Positions 27,658-38,071 of a stretch of 64,000 bases of DNA are shown piece after piece. The position numbers and the translations under genes are program-made. This stretch comes from Corynebacterium mycetoides (GTDB taxonomy: Bacteria > Actinomycetota > Actinomycetes > Mycobacteriales > Mycobacteriaceae). The stretch lies in the NCBI RefSeq assembly GCF_900103625.1, contig NZ_LT629700.1, positions 434,001 through 498,000 of the forward strand, read 5' to 3'. The notes under the pieces are model-generated. The model had not been told where the DNA came from. It saw nothing but the letters and a program-made list of their open reading frames with translations, and ran no database searches. Every line of letters begins with the position of its first letter. Positions within the stretch are counted from its first letter, which is position 1.

Positions 27658-28101
27658 ATGCCCGACGACTACGAGGTGATTGTCGTCGGCAGCGACGGAT
27701 CGAAGTCCTCGATGTTGGCCGTCGAGCGGGCGGCCCGGCTCGCGGCCGCGTTCGGGGCGGAACTGGTGATCGCCACCGCCTATTACGATTCCGAGGCCGA
27801 CGTGTCGGCCGCGCCGCGTCAGGACTCCGTGATCATCCTCGGCAACGAGCAGGCGGAGAAGAACCTCGAGGGCGCGGCGTCGTACGCGCGCGAAGTCGGG
27901 GCGGGCAACGTGCGCGTGGCCGCCCGTGCGGGCACGCCCGTGGAGGCGCTCATGGCGGTGGTCAACGAGTACGGCGCGGACCTGCTCGTGGTGGGCAACC
28001 GGGGGATCAACACGCTCACCGGGAGGCTGCTGGGATCCGTCCCGGCGGACGTGGCCCGCCAGTCCGACTGCGACGTCATGATCGTCCACACCGTCAAGTA
28101 G
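27658..28101 (+). CDS. Universal stress protein, UspA family (second of a pair)
   Basis: A 147-residue single-domain Usp. The N-terminus is YEVIVVGSDGSKSSMLAVER and the ATP signature is VVGNRGINTLTGRLLGSVP. It differs enough from its neighbour to be an old duplicate; the two could form heterodimers. The 3' end is convergent with the helicase gene, three bases away. Confidence 0.93.
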   Translation: MPDDYEVIVVGSDGSKSSMLAVERAARLAAAFGAELVIATAYYDSEADVSAAPRQDSVIILGNEQAEKNLEGAASYAREVGAGNVRVAARAGTPVEALMAVVNEYGADLLVVGNRGINTLTGRLLGSVPADVARQSDCDVMIVHTVK

Positions 28102-28104
28102 CCG

Positions 28105-30306
28105 CTACCACGGCACGTCGCCGATCACGGTCAGGGTTTGCGTGGCGCGGGTGACGGCCACGTAGAGGTCCTGCCAGCCCTGCCCGGAGGCCGAGACGAT
28201 CCCCGCGGGATCGACGACCGTGACGTGGTCGAACTCCAGACCCTTGATGTCGGCCACGTTGTCGGCAGTGATCACCGTCGTCGTGCCCTCGCCGCCGTGC
28301 TCGGGGAGTGAGGCGGGGTCGGTCCCCGCTGGGAGGTACGTCACCTCCTCGCCGGTGGACCGGATCGGCGTGGCGGGGCTCGCCTCCGGGTCGATCTCGG
28401 CGAGGATGCGGTTGGCCAGATCCATGATCTCCGCGGGGGTGCGGTAGTTCACCGTCAACTCGTGCACCGAGTACCGCGAGCCGACGAACGGCTCCAGCGC
28501 GGACGCCCAGTCGTCGGCACCCGAGGGCGCGGAGGTCTGGGCGGTGTCACCCACCAGCGTCATCCAACGCGACGGCGAGCGGCGGAACACCATGCGCCAC
28601 TCCATCGGGGAGAGCTCCTGAGCCTCGTCGACGATCACGTGCCCGTACGCCCACGTCTGATCCTCGCGGGCGCGCTCGGCGGTGGAGCGCAGGTCGGTCA
28701 CGCGCTGCCGGCTGGCGAGCGTCTCGGCGTCGATGACGTCGTGGGCGGAGAGGATCTCCGCCTCGAATTGGTCGTCGTCGTTGTCCGTCGACGCCGACGA
28801 CGACAGGATCTCGAGCGCCTTCTCGGCGTCGGCCACCAGCTCGCGCCACTGCCGCTGCTCCTCCTCGCGCGTGGCCTCGGGGTCGGCGACGCCGATGAGC
28901 TCGGCGAGTTCGTCGAGCAGGGCCGCGTCCGAGGGCGTGGTGCCGGCGCCCGGCTCGCGGTAGAGCGCCTCGCGGGTGTAGTCGTCGTAGTCCGAGGCGA
29001 CCTCGGCGATCATCTCGCGGCTGGTGAGCAGCCCCTCGAGCACGCCTGTGGGGGTGAGCGCGGGGAAGTGGGCGTCGACAAGCTCGCGCACCTGCGGCTC
29101 GTCCGCCAAGTCGTCGTGGAGCTGGTCGATGTCGGCCGCGCTGAGCAGGTTCTCGCCGCCGAGCGGGTCCTCGCCGATGCGGCGGGCCAGGGCCTCGGCG
29201 AGCGACTGCGTCAGGTGCTCGGCGAAGAGGGGCCGCGCCTCATTGTGCGGCTTGCGCGAGCGCCGCGCCCGCGTCCGCGCCGCCTTGACCATCTCGGGGG
29301 TGGCGTCGATGGTCACCGAGTCGATGCGCAGGGGCACCGGGGAATCAGGGACCGTCTGCAGCGCGCGAACGGCCCGTTGGAGCACCGTCACCATCTCGGC
29401 CGAGCCCTTGACCTCCCGCGCCGCGGCGGGCTCGCGCCGCGTGGCGGGGACGAAGCCGGGGACGAGCGTGTCGACGGTCCCCAGCACCACGCCGGTCTCG
29501 CCGAGCTCGGGCAGGACCCGTGAGATGTACTCCAGGAATGTGGTGTTCGGCCCGAGGATCAGCACGCCCGTGCGCGAGAGCTGCTCGCGCCAGGTGTAGA
29601 GCAGGTAGGCGACGCGGTGCAGCGCCACGGCGGTTTTGCCGGTGCCCGGCCCGCCCTGCACGACCAGCACCCCGCGCGTCGGGTCGCGGATGATCTCGTC
29701 CTGCTCGCGCTGGATCGTCTCCACGATGGAGCGCATCCGGCCGGTGCGCGCGGCGTTCATGGCGCGTCGCAGTGCTGCCTCGGAGCCGACGTCGGACAGT
29801 CGGCCCAGGTCGGCTGCGGCGTCGCCCCCGGAGAGGATCTCGTCGTCCACGGCCGTGACGGTGCGCCCGCGCATCCGGATCGTGCGCCGCGTCTCCACGC
29901 CCTCCGGGTGGGCGGTGGTGGCCAGGTAGTACGGGCGGGCCATGGGGGTGCGCCAGTCCAGCAGGAGCGTGCGGTAGTTGTCCGCGCGGTCCTCCATCCC
30001 CATGCGCCCGATGTAGCGGCGGTCCACGTCGGGCCTGCCGTCGACGGGGTTGTCGGCGTCGTTGTCCGCGATGTCGAGCCGGCCGAAGACGAGGCCCACC
30101 TCCGCGACGTTGAGCGTGTCCAGCTTGGCGTTGACGGCGTGGTACTGCGTCTCGCGCCGCACGAGCGCGTCCGGGTCCGGGTTGTCGGGATCCACATCCG
30201 CCTGGACGGCGTCGAGCTGCTCGCGGGCGGCGGCAACCTCGGCGTCGAGGCGGGAGAAGAGCATGTCGGCATAGGATTGCTCCCGGTCAATCTCCGGTGA
30301 ACTCAC
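28105..30306 (-). CDS. HelD-like superfamily 1 helicase (UvrD/Rep-type)
   Basis: A 733-residue protein. The N-terminus is a charged helical coiled coil (residues ~1-70), as in RNA-polymerase-binding HelD. Walker A is VVQGGPGTGKTAVALHRVAY (about residue 220), and Walker B reads VIVDEAQELSPMEWR. Helicase motifs near the end include LTVNYRTPAEIM, GLEFDHVTVVDP and LYVAVTRATQTL. HelD releases stalled RNA polymerase from DNA/RNA in mycobacteria and Bacillus; that role is inferred here. It is convergent with the Usp genes. Confidence 0.88.
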   Translation of the reverse strand: MSSPEIDREQSYADMLFSRLDAEVAAAREQLDAVQADVDPDNPDPDALVRRETQYHAVNAKLDTLNVAEVGLVFGRLDIADNDADNPVDGRPDVDRRYIGRMGMEDRADNYRTLLLDWRTPMARPYYLATTAHPEGVETRRTIRMRGRTVTAVDDEILSGGDAAADLGRLSDVGSEAALRRAMNAARTGRMRSIVETIQREQDEIIRDPTRGVLVVQGGPGTGKTAVALHRVAYLLYTWREQLSRTGVLILGPNTTFLEYISRVLPELGETGVVLGTVDTLVPGFVPATRREPAAAREVKGSAEMVTVLQRAVRALQTVPDSPVPLRIDSVTIDATPEMVKAARTRARRSRKPHNEARPLFAEHLTQSLAEALARRIGEDPLGGENLLSAADIDQLHDDLADEPQVRELVDAHFPALTPTGVLEGLLTSREMIAEVASDYDDYTREALYREPGAGTTPSDAALLDELAELIGVADPEATREEEQRQWRELVADAEKALEILSSSASTDNDDDQFEAEILSAHDVIDAETLASRQRVTDLRSTAERAREDQTWAYGHVIVDEAQELSPMEWRMVFRRSPSRWMTLVGDTAQTSAPSGADDWASALEPFVGSRYSVHELTVNYRTPAEIMDLANRILAEIDPEASPATPIRSTGEEVTYLPAGTDPASLPEHGGEGTTTVITADNVADIKGLEFDHVTVVDPAGIVSASGQGWQDLYVAVTRATQTLTVIGDVPW

Positions 30307-30346
30307 CCGATGGCCTCCTTAAAAAATCATGTGGGGGTTGTTGCGA

Positions 30347-30382
30347 AACCCCGCCACCGCGCCGGAGGGCGGTGACGGGGTT
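30347..30382. terminator. Strong hairpin downstream of the DoxX gene
   Basis: AACCCCGCCACCGC (30347-30360) is complementary, with one mismatch, to GCGGTGACGGGGTT (30369-30382). It lies after the stop of the leftward DoxX gene and upstream of the helicase gene. The T-run on either side is weak, so it may be an mRNA-end structure rather than a complete intrinsic terminator. Confidence 0.5.
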
Positions 30383-30414
30383 GCGGTGGAGCGGTGGTGC
30401 AGTGAAAAGCGGGA

Positions 30415-31422
30415 CTAGCCGAGCTTCTTCTGCGCCTGCTTGACGGCCTTCTCGGCGCGCTTCTGCAGCTTCTTGGCATTCTTCTTCGCCTTGCGCTTCT
30501 CGCGCCCGGACGGTGCGAGGTCGAGGTCCTCGAACGCGCTCTGCAGGTTGGATACGGCGTCCTGCGCGCGGTTCTGGATCTTGTTGGCCTTGCGCTTGGC
30601 CTTCACCTTGTCCAGGGTGGACGGGGAGAGGTCGTCCAGGGTCGACTGGAGGGTGCTGGCGATGTCGTTGGCCGTGGACTTCGCCTTGCGCTTCGCCGCG
30701 AACTGCTGCAGCTTGTTCGGCTTCGCGTCCTCGTAGGCGTCCTGCGCCTGGGTGGTGGCGTCATCGATCCACTCGCCTGCGGTGGACAGGAAGCTCGAGG
30801 TCTGCTTCTTGGCGTCATCTGCCAGGGACGCCGCGGTCTTGGCCCAGTCATCCTTGTTGCTCTCGACGTACGAGGTGACCTGGTCGGTGGTGTCGGAAAT
30901 CCAGTTGCCGGCCTTGTTCAGGGCCTTCTCGGACTCGGACTGCGTCGGCAGCGCCTGCTGGACATTCTTCTTGGCCGTGCTGGCGGCCTTCTTGGCGCGC
31001 CACTGCAGGCCCGGGTTTCCGTCGGTGTCGACGGTGGCCAGCAGGATGCCGCCGAGGAGCGCGGCGTCCGTTACAGCGCCGTTGCGGCGGCGGGCCTTCT
31101 CCTCGTCGCTCGTCGCCTCCCAGAAAGCGTGGCGGCCGATCAGGGAAGGCACGGCGGTCAGAGCGAGCAGGGTGGCTGCGGTGCGCGGCGCCCTCCCCAG
31201 AGCGAAGAGGGAGCCGGCGCCGGCCTTGACGCCGCCGGCGACCTGCGCGGCAGTCTCCGGGGAAGACGGCAGGTAGGAGCGGTAGGGCGCCGGAACGACC
31301 GAGCGCACCTTCTTCAGCACGGACTCGGCGCTTTCGCGGCGCGACGACGGGTTAACCACGGTCTCGACACCGTCGATCACGTAGACCGAGGCGAGCATTG
31401 GGCGGGCGAGCTTGCGAATCAT
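30415..31422 (-). CDS. DoxX-family membrane protein with a long Lys/Ala-rich C-terminal extension
   Basis: A 335-residue protein. Residues 1 to ~135 resemble a DoxX domain ([20 protein letters not shown], then [20 protein letters not shown] and a hydrophobic helix around [19 protein letters not shown]). Residues ~145-335 are a soluble, strongly charged helical tail with repeated blocks such as [40 protein letters not shown] and [20 protein letters not shown]. The tail could contact nucleic acid, membrane or wall polymers; no function is proven. The ATG at 31422 has an AAGGA ribosome-binding site. Confidence 0.85.
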   Translation of the reverse strand: MIRKLARPMLASVYVIDGVETVVNPSSRRESAESVLKKVRSVVPAPYRSYLPSSPETAAQVAGGVKAGAGSLFALGRAPRTAATLLALTAVPSLIGRHAFWEATSDEEKARRRNGAVTDAALLGGILLATVDTDGNPGLQWRAKKAASTAKKNVQQALPTQSESEKALNKAGNWISDTTDQVTSYVESNKDDWAKTAASLADDAKKQTSSFLSTAGEWIDDATTQAQDAYEDAKPNKLQQFAAKRKAKSTANDIASTLQSTLDDLSPSTLDKVKAKRKANKIQNRAQDAVSNLQSAFEDLDLAPSGREKRKAKKNAKKLQKRAEKAVKQAQKKLG

Positions 31423-31496
31423 CAAAACATCCTTTTCAACTTCGACTTCAACTTCAACGTTGTCGTACCTGTGAAACCGAGTCTAAACAAAAACGG

Positions 31497-32108
31497 CTAC
31501 CAGCGTCGCCGCCACCACTCGTCGAGGTGGCCGCGCTCCTCACCGAGTGTCGTGGGCAAGCCGTGGCCGGGCCGGACGATGGTGGCGTCGGGGTAGACGT
31601 CGAAAAGCTTGGTGGTCACCTCGTTGAACAGCCGGACGAACTCGCCCTCGCCCACGGTCTTGCCCAGGCCGCCGGGGAACAGCGAGTCGCCGACGAACGC
31701 GTTGGGCGTGCCGTCAATGTCGACGACGATGGCGACCCCGCCGGGCGTGTGGCCGCGCAGAATCATGGTGTCGAGGCGGCGGCCCGCGAACTCGACCGCG
31801 TCGCCCTCGCCGAGCTGCTTGTCGACGCCCGCCGGCAACGCCGGGGAGTCCAAAAACGACGCCCAGTGGATCGCACCGGTGCGCTGCAGCACCTCGCCGA
31901 GCGCGCGCGTGTGGTCCGCGTGGCGGTGGGTCGTGAGTACGTCGGTGATCTCCACGCCCGCCTGCGCGGCCATGTCGAGGATCGCGGGGGCGTCGGCGGC
32001 GGCGTCGACAAGCAGGCCCTGTCCCCCGGAGGAGATGAGATAGACGTTGTTGTCCATCTCGGAGACCGAGATGTGGTGGAGCGCGAACGGGGCGGCGGGA
32101 TCAGTCAT
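31497..32108 (-). CDS. Metallo-beta-lactamase-fold hydrolase (glyoxalase II-like)
   Basis: A 203-residue cytosolic hydrolase. The metal motif is TTHRHADH, with further ligands in [17 protein letters not shown] and RPGHGLPT. The pattern is that of glyoxalase II-like thioesterases of the MBL superfamily; substrate unknown. The ATG at 32108 is preferred, but in-frame ATGs at 32117 and 32126 also exist. It is divergent from uvrA. Confidence 0.9.
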   Translation of the reverse strand: MTDPAAPFALHHISVSEMDNNVYLISSGGQGLLVDAAADAPAILDMAAQAGVEITDVLTTHRHADHTRALGEVLQRTGAIHWASFLDSPALPAGVDKQLGEGDAVEFAGRRLDTMILRGHTPGGVAIVVDIDGTPNAFVGDSLFPGGLGKTVGEGEFVRLFNEVTTKLFDVYPDATIVRPGHGLPTTLGEERGHLDEWWRRRW

Positions 32109-32125
32109 GCTGGCCATGCTAGCCA

Positions 32126-32155
32126 CTGCCGGCTCCTGCCGGCTACTGCCGGCTA
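32126..32155. repeat. 10-bp tandem repeat between the MBL gene and uvrA
   Basis: CTGCCGGCTA (first copy ends in C) is repeated three times in tandem at 32126, 32136 and 32146 in the divergent intergenic region. Confidence 0.85.
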
Positions 32156-32225
32156 CGGTCGCGTGGCTCTCGCTGGTATGTTCGGGGGTTGTTGCTTTTT
32201 CATCTACAGCGAAGGAACACTACAG

Positions 32226-35075
32226 GTGGCTGACCGCTTGACCGTGCGCGGGGCGCGCGTGCACAACCTGAAGGGAGTCGATCTCGACCTCCCGCGCGAC
32301 ACGATGATCGTGTTCACTGGCCTGTCGGGCTCGGGCAAGTCGTCCCTGGCCTTCGACACCATCTTCGCGGAAGGGCAGCGGCGCTACGTGGAGTCGCTGT
32401 CCTCCTACGCGCGCATGTTCCTGGGCCAGATGGACAAGCCCGACGTCGACGCCATCGACGGCCTGTCGCCGGCGGTGTCGATTGACCAGAAGTCCACCAA
32501 CCGCAACCCCCGCTCCACCGTGGGCACCATCACGGAAATCTACGACTACCTGCGCCTCCTCTACGCCCGCGCGGGCACGCCGCACTGCCCGGTGTGCGAC
32601 GCGGAGATCAGCCGCCAGACCCCGCAGCAGATCGTGGACCAGGTCCTCGCGCGCGATGAGGGGGGCAAGTTCCAGGTCCTCGCGCCCATCGTGCGCAAGC
32701 GCAAAGGGGAGTTCGTGGACCTGTTCGCGGATCTCGCCTCCCAGGGCTACTCCCGCGTCACCGTCGACGGCGCGACGTACCAGCTGTCCGACCCGCCGAC
32801 GCTGCAAAAGCAGGTCAAGCACAACATCGACGTCGTGGTCGACCGCTTGCAGGTCAAGGCCAGCCAGAAGCAGCGGCTGACGGACTCGGTGGAGACCGCG
32901 CTCGCGCTGGCGGACGGCCTCGTCGCCTTCGATTTCGTCGACGTCGACGAGTCGGACCCGGAACGCTACCGGATCTTCTCGGAGAAGATGGCCTGCCCCA
33001 ACGGCCACACCCTCAACGTGGAGGAGTACGAGCCGCGCGCGTTTTCCTTCAACTCCCCGTTCGGCGCATGCCCGACCTGCGACGGCCTGGGTACGCGCAA
33101 GGAGATCGACATCGATCTCATCGTGCCTGACCCGGACGCGCCGGCGGTGGACGCGTTCCAGCCGTGGAACTCCTCGCCCAACAAGAGCTACTTTGTCAAG
33201 CTCATCGAGGCCCTCGGCGCCGAGGAGGGCTTCGACGCGCACGCCCCGTTTTCGTCGCTGACCAAGACGGAGCAGAAGCACCTCATCCACGGCTCGACCA
33301 CCCAGGTGAGCGTGAAGTACAAGAACCGCTACGGCCGCCAGCGGGGGTTCACCGCCGCCTACGAGGGCGTGATCGGCTACCTCGAGCGCAAGCTCGAGCA
33401 GGCGGAGACGGACAACCAGAAGGAGCGGTTGCTCGCGTACACGCGCGAGATCCCGTGCCCCACGTGCGGCGGGGCGCGCCTGAAGCCGGAGATCCTCGCC
33501 GTCCGCCTGGCCTCCGCCAGCCACGGTGAGCTCTCCATCGCCGGTCTTGCCGACCTCTCCGTTGAGGACGCCTCGGACTACCTGGACAACCTCGTCCTGG
33601 GCTACCGCGAGGAAATGATCGCGGGCGCCGTCCTGCGCGAGATCCAGGTGCGGCTGCGATTCCTGGTCGACGTCGGCCTGAGCTACCTCACCCTGTCGCG
33701 GTCCGCCGGCACGCTCTCCGGCGGGGAGGCGCAGCGCATCCGCCTTGCCACCCAGATCGGCTCCGGCCTGGCGGGCGTGCTCTACGTGCTCGACGAGCCG
33801 TCGATTGGCCTGCACCAGCGCGATAACCTGCGCCTGATCACGACGCTGAAGAAGCTGCGCGACCTAGGCAACACCCTCATCGTGGTGGAGCACGACGAGG
33901 ACACCATTAGGGAGGCGGACTGGCTGGTCGACGTCGGCCCGCTCGCGGGGGAATACGGCGGCGAGGTGGTCTACCAGGGCGAGCCTAAGGGCATTCTCAA
34001 CACCGAGAACTCTCTGACGGGCGATTACCTCTCCGGGCGCAAGTCCATCCCCGTGCCGGAGCGCCGCCGCGAGGTGGACCCTGACCGCATGCTCTCCGTG
34101 GTCGGCGCGCGCGAGAACAACCTCGACAACGTCAGCGTGGACATCCCGCTGGGCGTCCTCGTCGCGGTGACGGGGGTCTCGGGTTCCGGCAAGTCCACGC
34201 TGGTGAACCACATCCTGGCCAAGACGCTGCAGAACGAGCTCAACGGGGCCCGCCAGGTCCCCGGCCGGGTGAAGAAGGTCGGGGGGCTGGAGCATCTGGA
34301 TAAACTCGTCCAGGTGGATCAGAGCCCGATCGGGCGCACCCCGCGCTCCAACCCCGCCACCTACACCGGCGTGTTCGACAAAATCCGCAACCTCTTCGCC
34401 GAGACCCAGGAGGCGAAGGTCCGCGGCTACAAGGCGGGGCGTTTCTCCTTCAACGTCAAGGGCGGGCGCTGCGAGGCCTGCCACGGTGACGGCACGATCA
34501 AGATCGAGATGAACTTCCTGCCCGATGTCTATGTGCCGTGCGAGGTCTGCGGGGGAGCGCGCTACAACCGCGAGACGCTCGAGGTGCGCTACAAGGGCAA
34601 GAACATCGCGGAGGTCCTCGACATGCCCATCTCCGAGGGGGCGGAGTTCTTCGAACCGATTACGTCGATCCACCGCTACCTGAGCACGCTTGTCGACGTC
34701 GGCCTGGGCTACGTCCGGCTCGGCCAGGCCGCGACGACCCTCTCCGGCGGCGAGGCCCAGCGCGTCAAGCTCGCCGCGGAGCTGCAGAAGCGCTCCAACG
34801 GGCGCACGATCTACATCCTCGACGAGCCAACGACGGGCCTGCACTTCGAGGACATCCGCAAGCTCATGCTCGTGCTCAACGGGCTCGTGGACAAGGGCAA
34901 CACGGTGCTCGTCATCGAGCATAACCTGGATGTGATCAAGTCTGCGGACTGGATCATTGATATGGGGCCTGAGGGTGGCTCGGGCGGCGGCACGGTGGTG
35001 GCAGAAGGCACCCCGGAAGACGTCGCGGCAGTAAAGGGCTCGTACACGGGCGAGTTCCTCGCCCGCATGCTCTAA
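32226..35075 (+). CDS. uvrA: UvrABC system protein A
   Basis: A 949-residue damage-recognition ATPase of nucleotide excision repair. It has two ABC cassettes: Walker A1 [12 protein letters not shown] and A2 [15 protein letters not shown], with signatures [19 protein letters not shown] and [19 protein letters not shown]. Zinc-module cysteines are visible in [23 protein letters not shown] and [19 protein letters not shown]. The GTG at 32226 gives the standard start [20 protein letters not shown]. It works with UvrB encoded 5 kb upstream. Confidence 0.97.
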   Translation: MADRLTVRGARVHNLKGVDLDLPRDTMIVFTGLSGSGKSSLAFDTIFAEGQRRYVESLSSYARMFLGQMDKPDVDAIDGLSPAVSIDQKSTNRNPRSTVGTITEIYDYLRLLYARAGTPHCPVCDAEISRQTPQQIVDQVLARDEGGKFQVLAPIVRKRKGEFVDLFADLASQGYSRVTVDGATYQLSDPPTLQKQVKHNIDVVVDRLQVKASQKQRLTDSVETALALADGLVAFDFVDVDESDPERYRIFSEKMACPNGHTLNVEEYEPRAFSFNSPFGACPTCDGLGTRKEIDIDLIVPDPDAPAVDAFQPWNSSPNKSYFVKLIEALGAEEGFDAHAPFSSLTKTEQKHLIHGSTTQVSVKYKNRYGRQRGFTAAYEGVIGYLERKLEQAETDNQKERLLAYTREIPCPTCGGARLKPEILAVRLASASHGELSIAGLADLSVEDASDYLDNLVLGYREEMIAGAVLREIQVRLRFLVDVGLSYLTLSRSAGTLSGGEAQRIRLATQIGSGLAGVLYVLDEPSIGLHQRDNLRLITTLKKLRDLGNTLIVVEHDEDTIREADWLVDVGPLAGEYGGEVVYQGEPKGILNTENSLTGDYLSGRKSIPVPERRREVDPDRMLSVVGARENNLDNVSVDIPLGVLVAVTGVSGSGKSTLVNHILAKTLQNELNGARQVPGRVKKVGGLEHLDKLVQVDQSPIGRTPRSNPATYTGVFDKIRNLFAETQEAKVRGYKAGRFSFNVKGGRCEACHGDGTIKIEMNFLPDVYVPCEVCGGARYNRETLEVRYKGKNIAEVLDMPISEGAEFFEPITSIHRYLSTLVDVGLGYVRLGQAATTLSGGEAQRVKLAAELQKRSNGRTIYILDEPTTGLHFEDIRKLMLVLNGLVDKGNTVLVIEHNLDVIKSADWIIDMGPEGGSGGGTVVAEGTPEDVAAVKGSYTGEFLARML

Positions 35076-35271
35076 CACCGGGGCTTAACCCCACACCCCG
35101 AAGGGTGGAGACGAAAGTGGACAGCCCCGAACCGTGCACCGCGGAAACGCCAGCTGATCGCGGGCGCCGGCGGGTGCGTCACCGTTTCCACCTTCGTCGC
35201 CACGCTGTCTCGCACAGCCCCCGTGAACGTACCCTGTCCACGACAAGATTCGTGCGGAGCAAGGGGACACA

Positions 35272-36344
35272 ATGAAGGTGAGACGAGCCCTGATCGCGGG
35301 CCTGACCGCGGCCACCATGGCCACCGCGGGGGTTGCGGGGGGGGTGCGGCCGGAACCGGCGCGCGGGCCGCCGCGTCCGAGGTTCCCCCGATGCCGCAGG
35401 GGTACCCCATCGCGGACCTTTACCACCCCTGCACGCAGGGGGAGGCGCACGCGAGCGGCTACCCGCGCTGGCGCTACGGGGAGACGGCGCGGCGCTACCT
35501 CAGCGACGGCGTGGTGCAGTTTAAGAACACGACCAGCCAGCCCGTGAACTACACAGCGAAGGTGGAAAGCGGCACCAACCACGTCATCTCCGCAAACTCC
35601 CGCGCGGAGCTGCCGTCGGGATGGAGCACGACCGCCCGCTCGGACATAGGCCTGACCACCGATAACGGATGGGTGCAGGGCGAGACCTTCGGCCCGATCA
35701 CGCTCGCCCCCGGCGAGACCTTCCGCGTCGAGTTCGGCGTGCTGGAAAAGGACTTCATCTCCATGATGGTCACTTGCGAGGGCGGGTTTTACCAGAACAT
35801 GGCGGGCGCTGACGTCGTGCGCGGCACCGGCCCGGCCGAGCGCTACGCGTTCGCGCACATCATCCGCGCCGACGGCACGGTGGACCAGCAGGCGCTGCAG
35901 ATTCCCCCGCGCGCCCAAGGCGCGAACAGCAAGCCTATCGACGCCCCGTACAACTCCGTGACCGGGCCCAGCCTGGAGCAGATCGCCGACCCGCAGCGCG
36001 ACCGCGTGGTCGCCCCGGTGACTACACCGCAGCGCGACCCCAGCTGGCCGGAGTTCGGGTCCCGCTGCGACGCGGCCTACCCGCAGTGGTACCCGCACGA
36101 GATTGCCGCCATCGCCCCGACGTTCCGCAAGCCCGGCTACTCCCAGGACTTCCTCAACTGGTCCGACGGCGAGCAGACGTTCACCCCGAATGTGGATCAC
36201 ATCGTCGGCGCGCAGTTCAACAGCGAACTGAACTACCGCGGCGACGGAGGTCGCTTCCCGGCAGGTTGGCTCGAGTCCGTCGGCGCCGTCCAGCGCGCCT
36301 ACACCGGTGGGCCACGGAGAGCACCCCGACGGCGAGGAGGTTGA
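35272..36344 (+). pseudogene. Secreted protein gene with a frameshift in a G8 tract
   Basis: ATG 35272 (ribosome-binding site AAGGGGA) encodes a signal peptide, MKVRRALIAGLTAATMATAG. The frame is lost at eight consecutive Gs (35337-35344). The adjacent frame then continues with GTGARAAASEVPPMPQGYPI and some 300 residues of an extracytoplasmic protein with a few cysteines (DLYHPCTQG, CEGGFYQNM, SRCDAAYPQWYP). Nine or six Gs would give one continuous protein of about 357 residues. The C-terminus also looks abnormal: after LESVGAVQRAY the sequence turns into Arg-rich TGGPRRAPRRRGG. I do not recognise the family; it resembles uncharacterised secreted corynebacterial proteins. Confidence 0.8.
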
Positions 36345-36477
36345 CCAGCAACGCTACGATCCCGATCGGGAACAGCGCGGCGGACAGGGCAATGGCGCCC
36401 GCCCCAAGAGCCGCGACCTTCCAGTTGATGGCGCCGCCGGCGCGCCCACCAACACCGGTGGCTGACTGAAGGTTCAC
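36217..36477 (-). CDS. Small hydrophobic protein, doubtful
   Basis: From GTG 36477 the reverse strand encodes 86 residues starting NLQSATGVGGRAGGAINWK and continuing with a hydrophobic segment (VAALGAGAIALSAALFPIGI) that looks like one or two membrane helices. After VLSVAHRC it becomes Arg-rich and overlaps the 3' end of the secreted-protein gene by 128 bp. A TACTCT -10 box just upstream would allow leaderless expression. The hydrophobic part may be real and the tail a product of a deletion joining two convergent genes. Confidence 0.4.
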   Translation of the reverse strand: MNLQSATGVGGRAGGAINWKVAALGAGAIALSAALFPIGIVALLVNLLAVGVLSVAHRCRRAGRRRRTRANLPGSDLRRRGSSVRC

Positions 36478-36507
36478 GGGCGCTAGAGTATCGCCGCCGC
36501 GGGGGAT

Positions 36508-36536
36508 TTGCGAGTCGGGCCCGCGCGCTGTAGTGT
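36508..36536 (+). promoter_or_regulatory. Putative promoter of the infC-rpmI-rplT operon
   Basis: TTGCGA (36508-36513) and TAGTGT (36531-36536) are separated by 17 bases. Transcription would start near 36543 and give a leader of about 240 bases before infC. Confidence 0.5.
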
Positions 36537-36542
36537 TATGCG

Positions 36543-36713
36543 CACTACCGCTCGGGTCCCCTAAAAAAGGTCCCGGGCCGCAAGTGGAGTTACTCCCACC
36601 CCAGGCCGCCTGCATCGCAGGTAGGTAAAGGGTCAACGTGTAGGCGGGCGTCGACAAGCGCCTGCGCTATGCCGGAAGAACTCCCGCGACCGTCGATGAC
36701 GGCGCGGGTTTTT
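36543..36713 (+). promoter_or_regulatory. infC leader RNA with attenuator-type terminator
   Basis: The region between the promoter and infC has several local hairpins (for example CCTGC-ATC-GCAGG near 36610). It ends in a strong stem: CCCGCG-A-CCGTC / GACGG-CGCGGG (36683-36708), directly followed by TTTTT (36709-36713). A complete terminator inside the leader of infC-rpmI-rplT suggests premature termination control. In other bacteria this operon is regulated by L20 or IF3 through its leader; the mechanism here is inference. Confidence 0.6.
36683..36713 (+). terminator. Terminator/attenuator upstream of infC
   Basis: An 11-bp stem with one bulged A (36683-36708), loop GAT and a run of five Ts. 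It stands 73 bases before the infC start and cannot serve an upstream rightward gene unless the secreted-protein gene is read through. Confidence 0.8.
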
Positions 36714-36785
36714 CGCGTGGGAGAACTCCGACAGGTGGTTCGGTAGCGATCAAACGTGTTTCTTTAGAAAGTTTTAGGAGTTCTC

Positions 36786-37307
<522 letters not shown>

Positions 37308-37339
37308 ATTTTTCGTTTTCGACTCGAAGGGCTTTCACA

Positions 37340-37534
37340 ATGAAGCAGAAGACCCACAAGGGCACCGCCAAGCGCATCAAGGTTTCCGGCTCCGGCAAGC
37401 TGCGCCGCGAGCAGGCCGGCAAGCGCCACCTGAATGAGGGCCTGTCCTCCAAGCGCCGCCGCAAGCTCTCCGGCACCACGGACGTCGCCCGGGCCGACGT
37501 CAAGCGCGTCAAGCGCCTCCTCGGCAAGGCATAA
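37340..37534 (+). CDS. rpmI: 50S ribosomal protein L35
   Basis: A 64-residue basic protein: MKQKTHKGTAKRIKVSGSGK, then LRREQAGKRHLNEGLSSKRR, the standard L35 sequence. It lies 32 bases after infC and 59 before rplT, in the conserved infC-rpmI-rplT order. Confidence 0.97.
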   Translation: MKQKTHKGTAKRIKVSGSGKLRREQAGKRHLNEGLSSKRRRKLSGTTDVARADVKRVKRLLGKA

Positions 37535-37593
37535 GACACCTGCCCCGCCAGCACAACCGATTTTTTTGAGATAAGACAAGGAAGTATTGACTC

Positions 37594-37980
37594 ATGGCAC
37601 GTGTCAAGCGTTCAGTCAACGCCAAGAAGAAGCGCCGCGCTATCCTCAAGTCCGCCAAGGGCTACCGCGGCCAGCGCTCCCGCCTGTACCGCAAGGCCAA
37701 AGAGCAGTGGCTGCACTCCCAGACCTACGCGTACCGCGACCGCCGCAAGCGCAAGAGCGAGTTCCGCAAGCTGTGGATCCAGCGAATCAACGCTGCCGCC
37801 CGCATGAACGACATCACCTACAACCGCCTCATCCACGGCCTGAAGCTGGCCGAGGTCGAGGTTGACCGCAAGATCCTCGCGGAGCTCGCCGTGAGCGACT
37901 TCGCGGCGTTCTCCGCCATCTGCGAGGTGGCCAAGAACGCGCTGCCCGAGGACGTCAACGCCCCGGCTACCGCAGCCTAA
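37594..37980 (+). CDS. rplT: 50S ribosomal protein L20
   Basis: A 128-residue basic protein beginning [20 protein letters not shown] with [20 protein letters not shown] in the extended N-terminal arm and the globular domain with [21 protein letters not shown]20 starts 50S assembly and represses its own operon in several bacteria. A terminator follows. Confidence 0.97.
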   Translation: MARVKRSVNAKKKRRAILKSAKGYRGQRSRLYRKAKEQWLHSQTYAYRDRRKRKSEFRKLWIQRINAAARMNDITYNRLIHGLKLAEVEVDRKILAELAVSDFAAFSAICEVAKNALPEDVNAPATAA

Positions 37981-37997
37981 GCATTCGCGTGACTGCG

Positions 37998-38034
37998 CCC
38001 GCCGCGCCCCCGACAGTGGGGCCCGGCGGGTTTT
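37998..38034 (+). terminator. Intrinsic terminator after rplT
   Basis: CCCGCCG (37998-38004) pairs with CGGCGGG (38024-38030), with an inner CCCC/GGGG pairing, followed by TTTT at 38031. Confidence 0.85.
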
Positions 38035-38071
38035 CGCGTGTTCAGGGGCGCTAACGGTACGCTTACGAGCC

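Noticed and set aside
32220..33815. Reverse-strand open frame opposite uvrA
   Set aside because: No motifs, biased composition, mirrors the uvrA reading frame.
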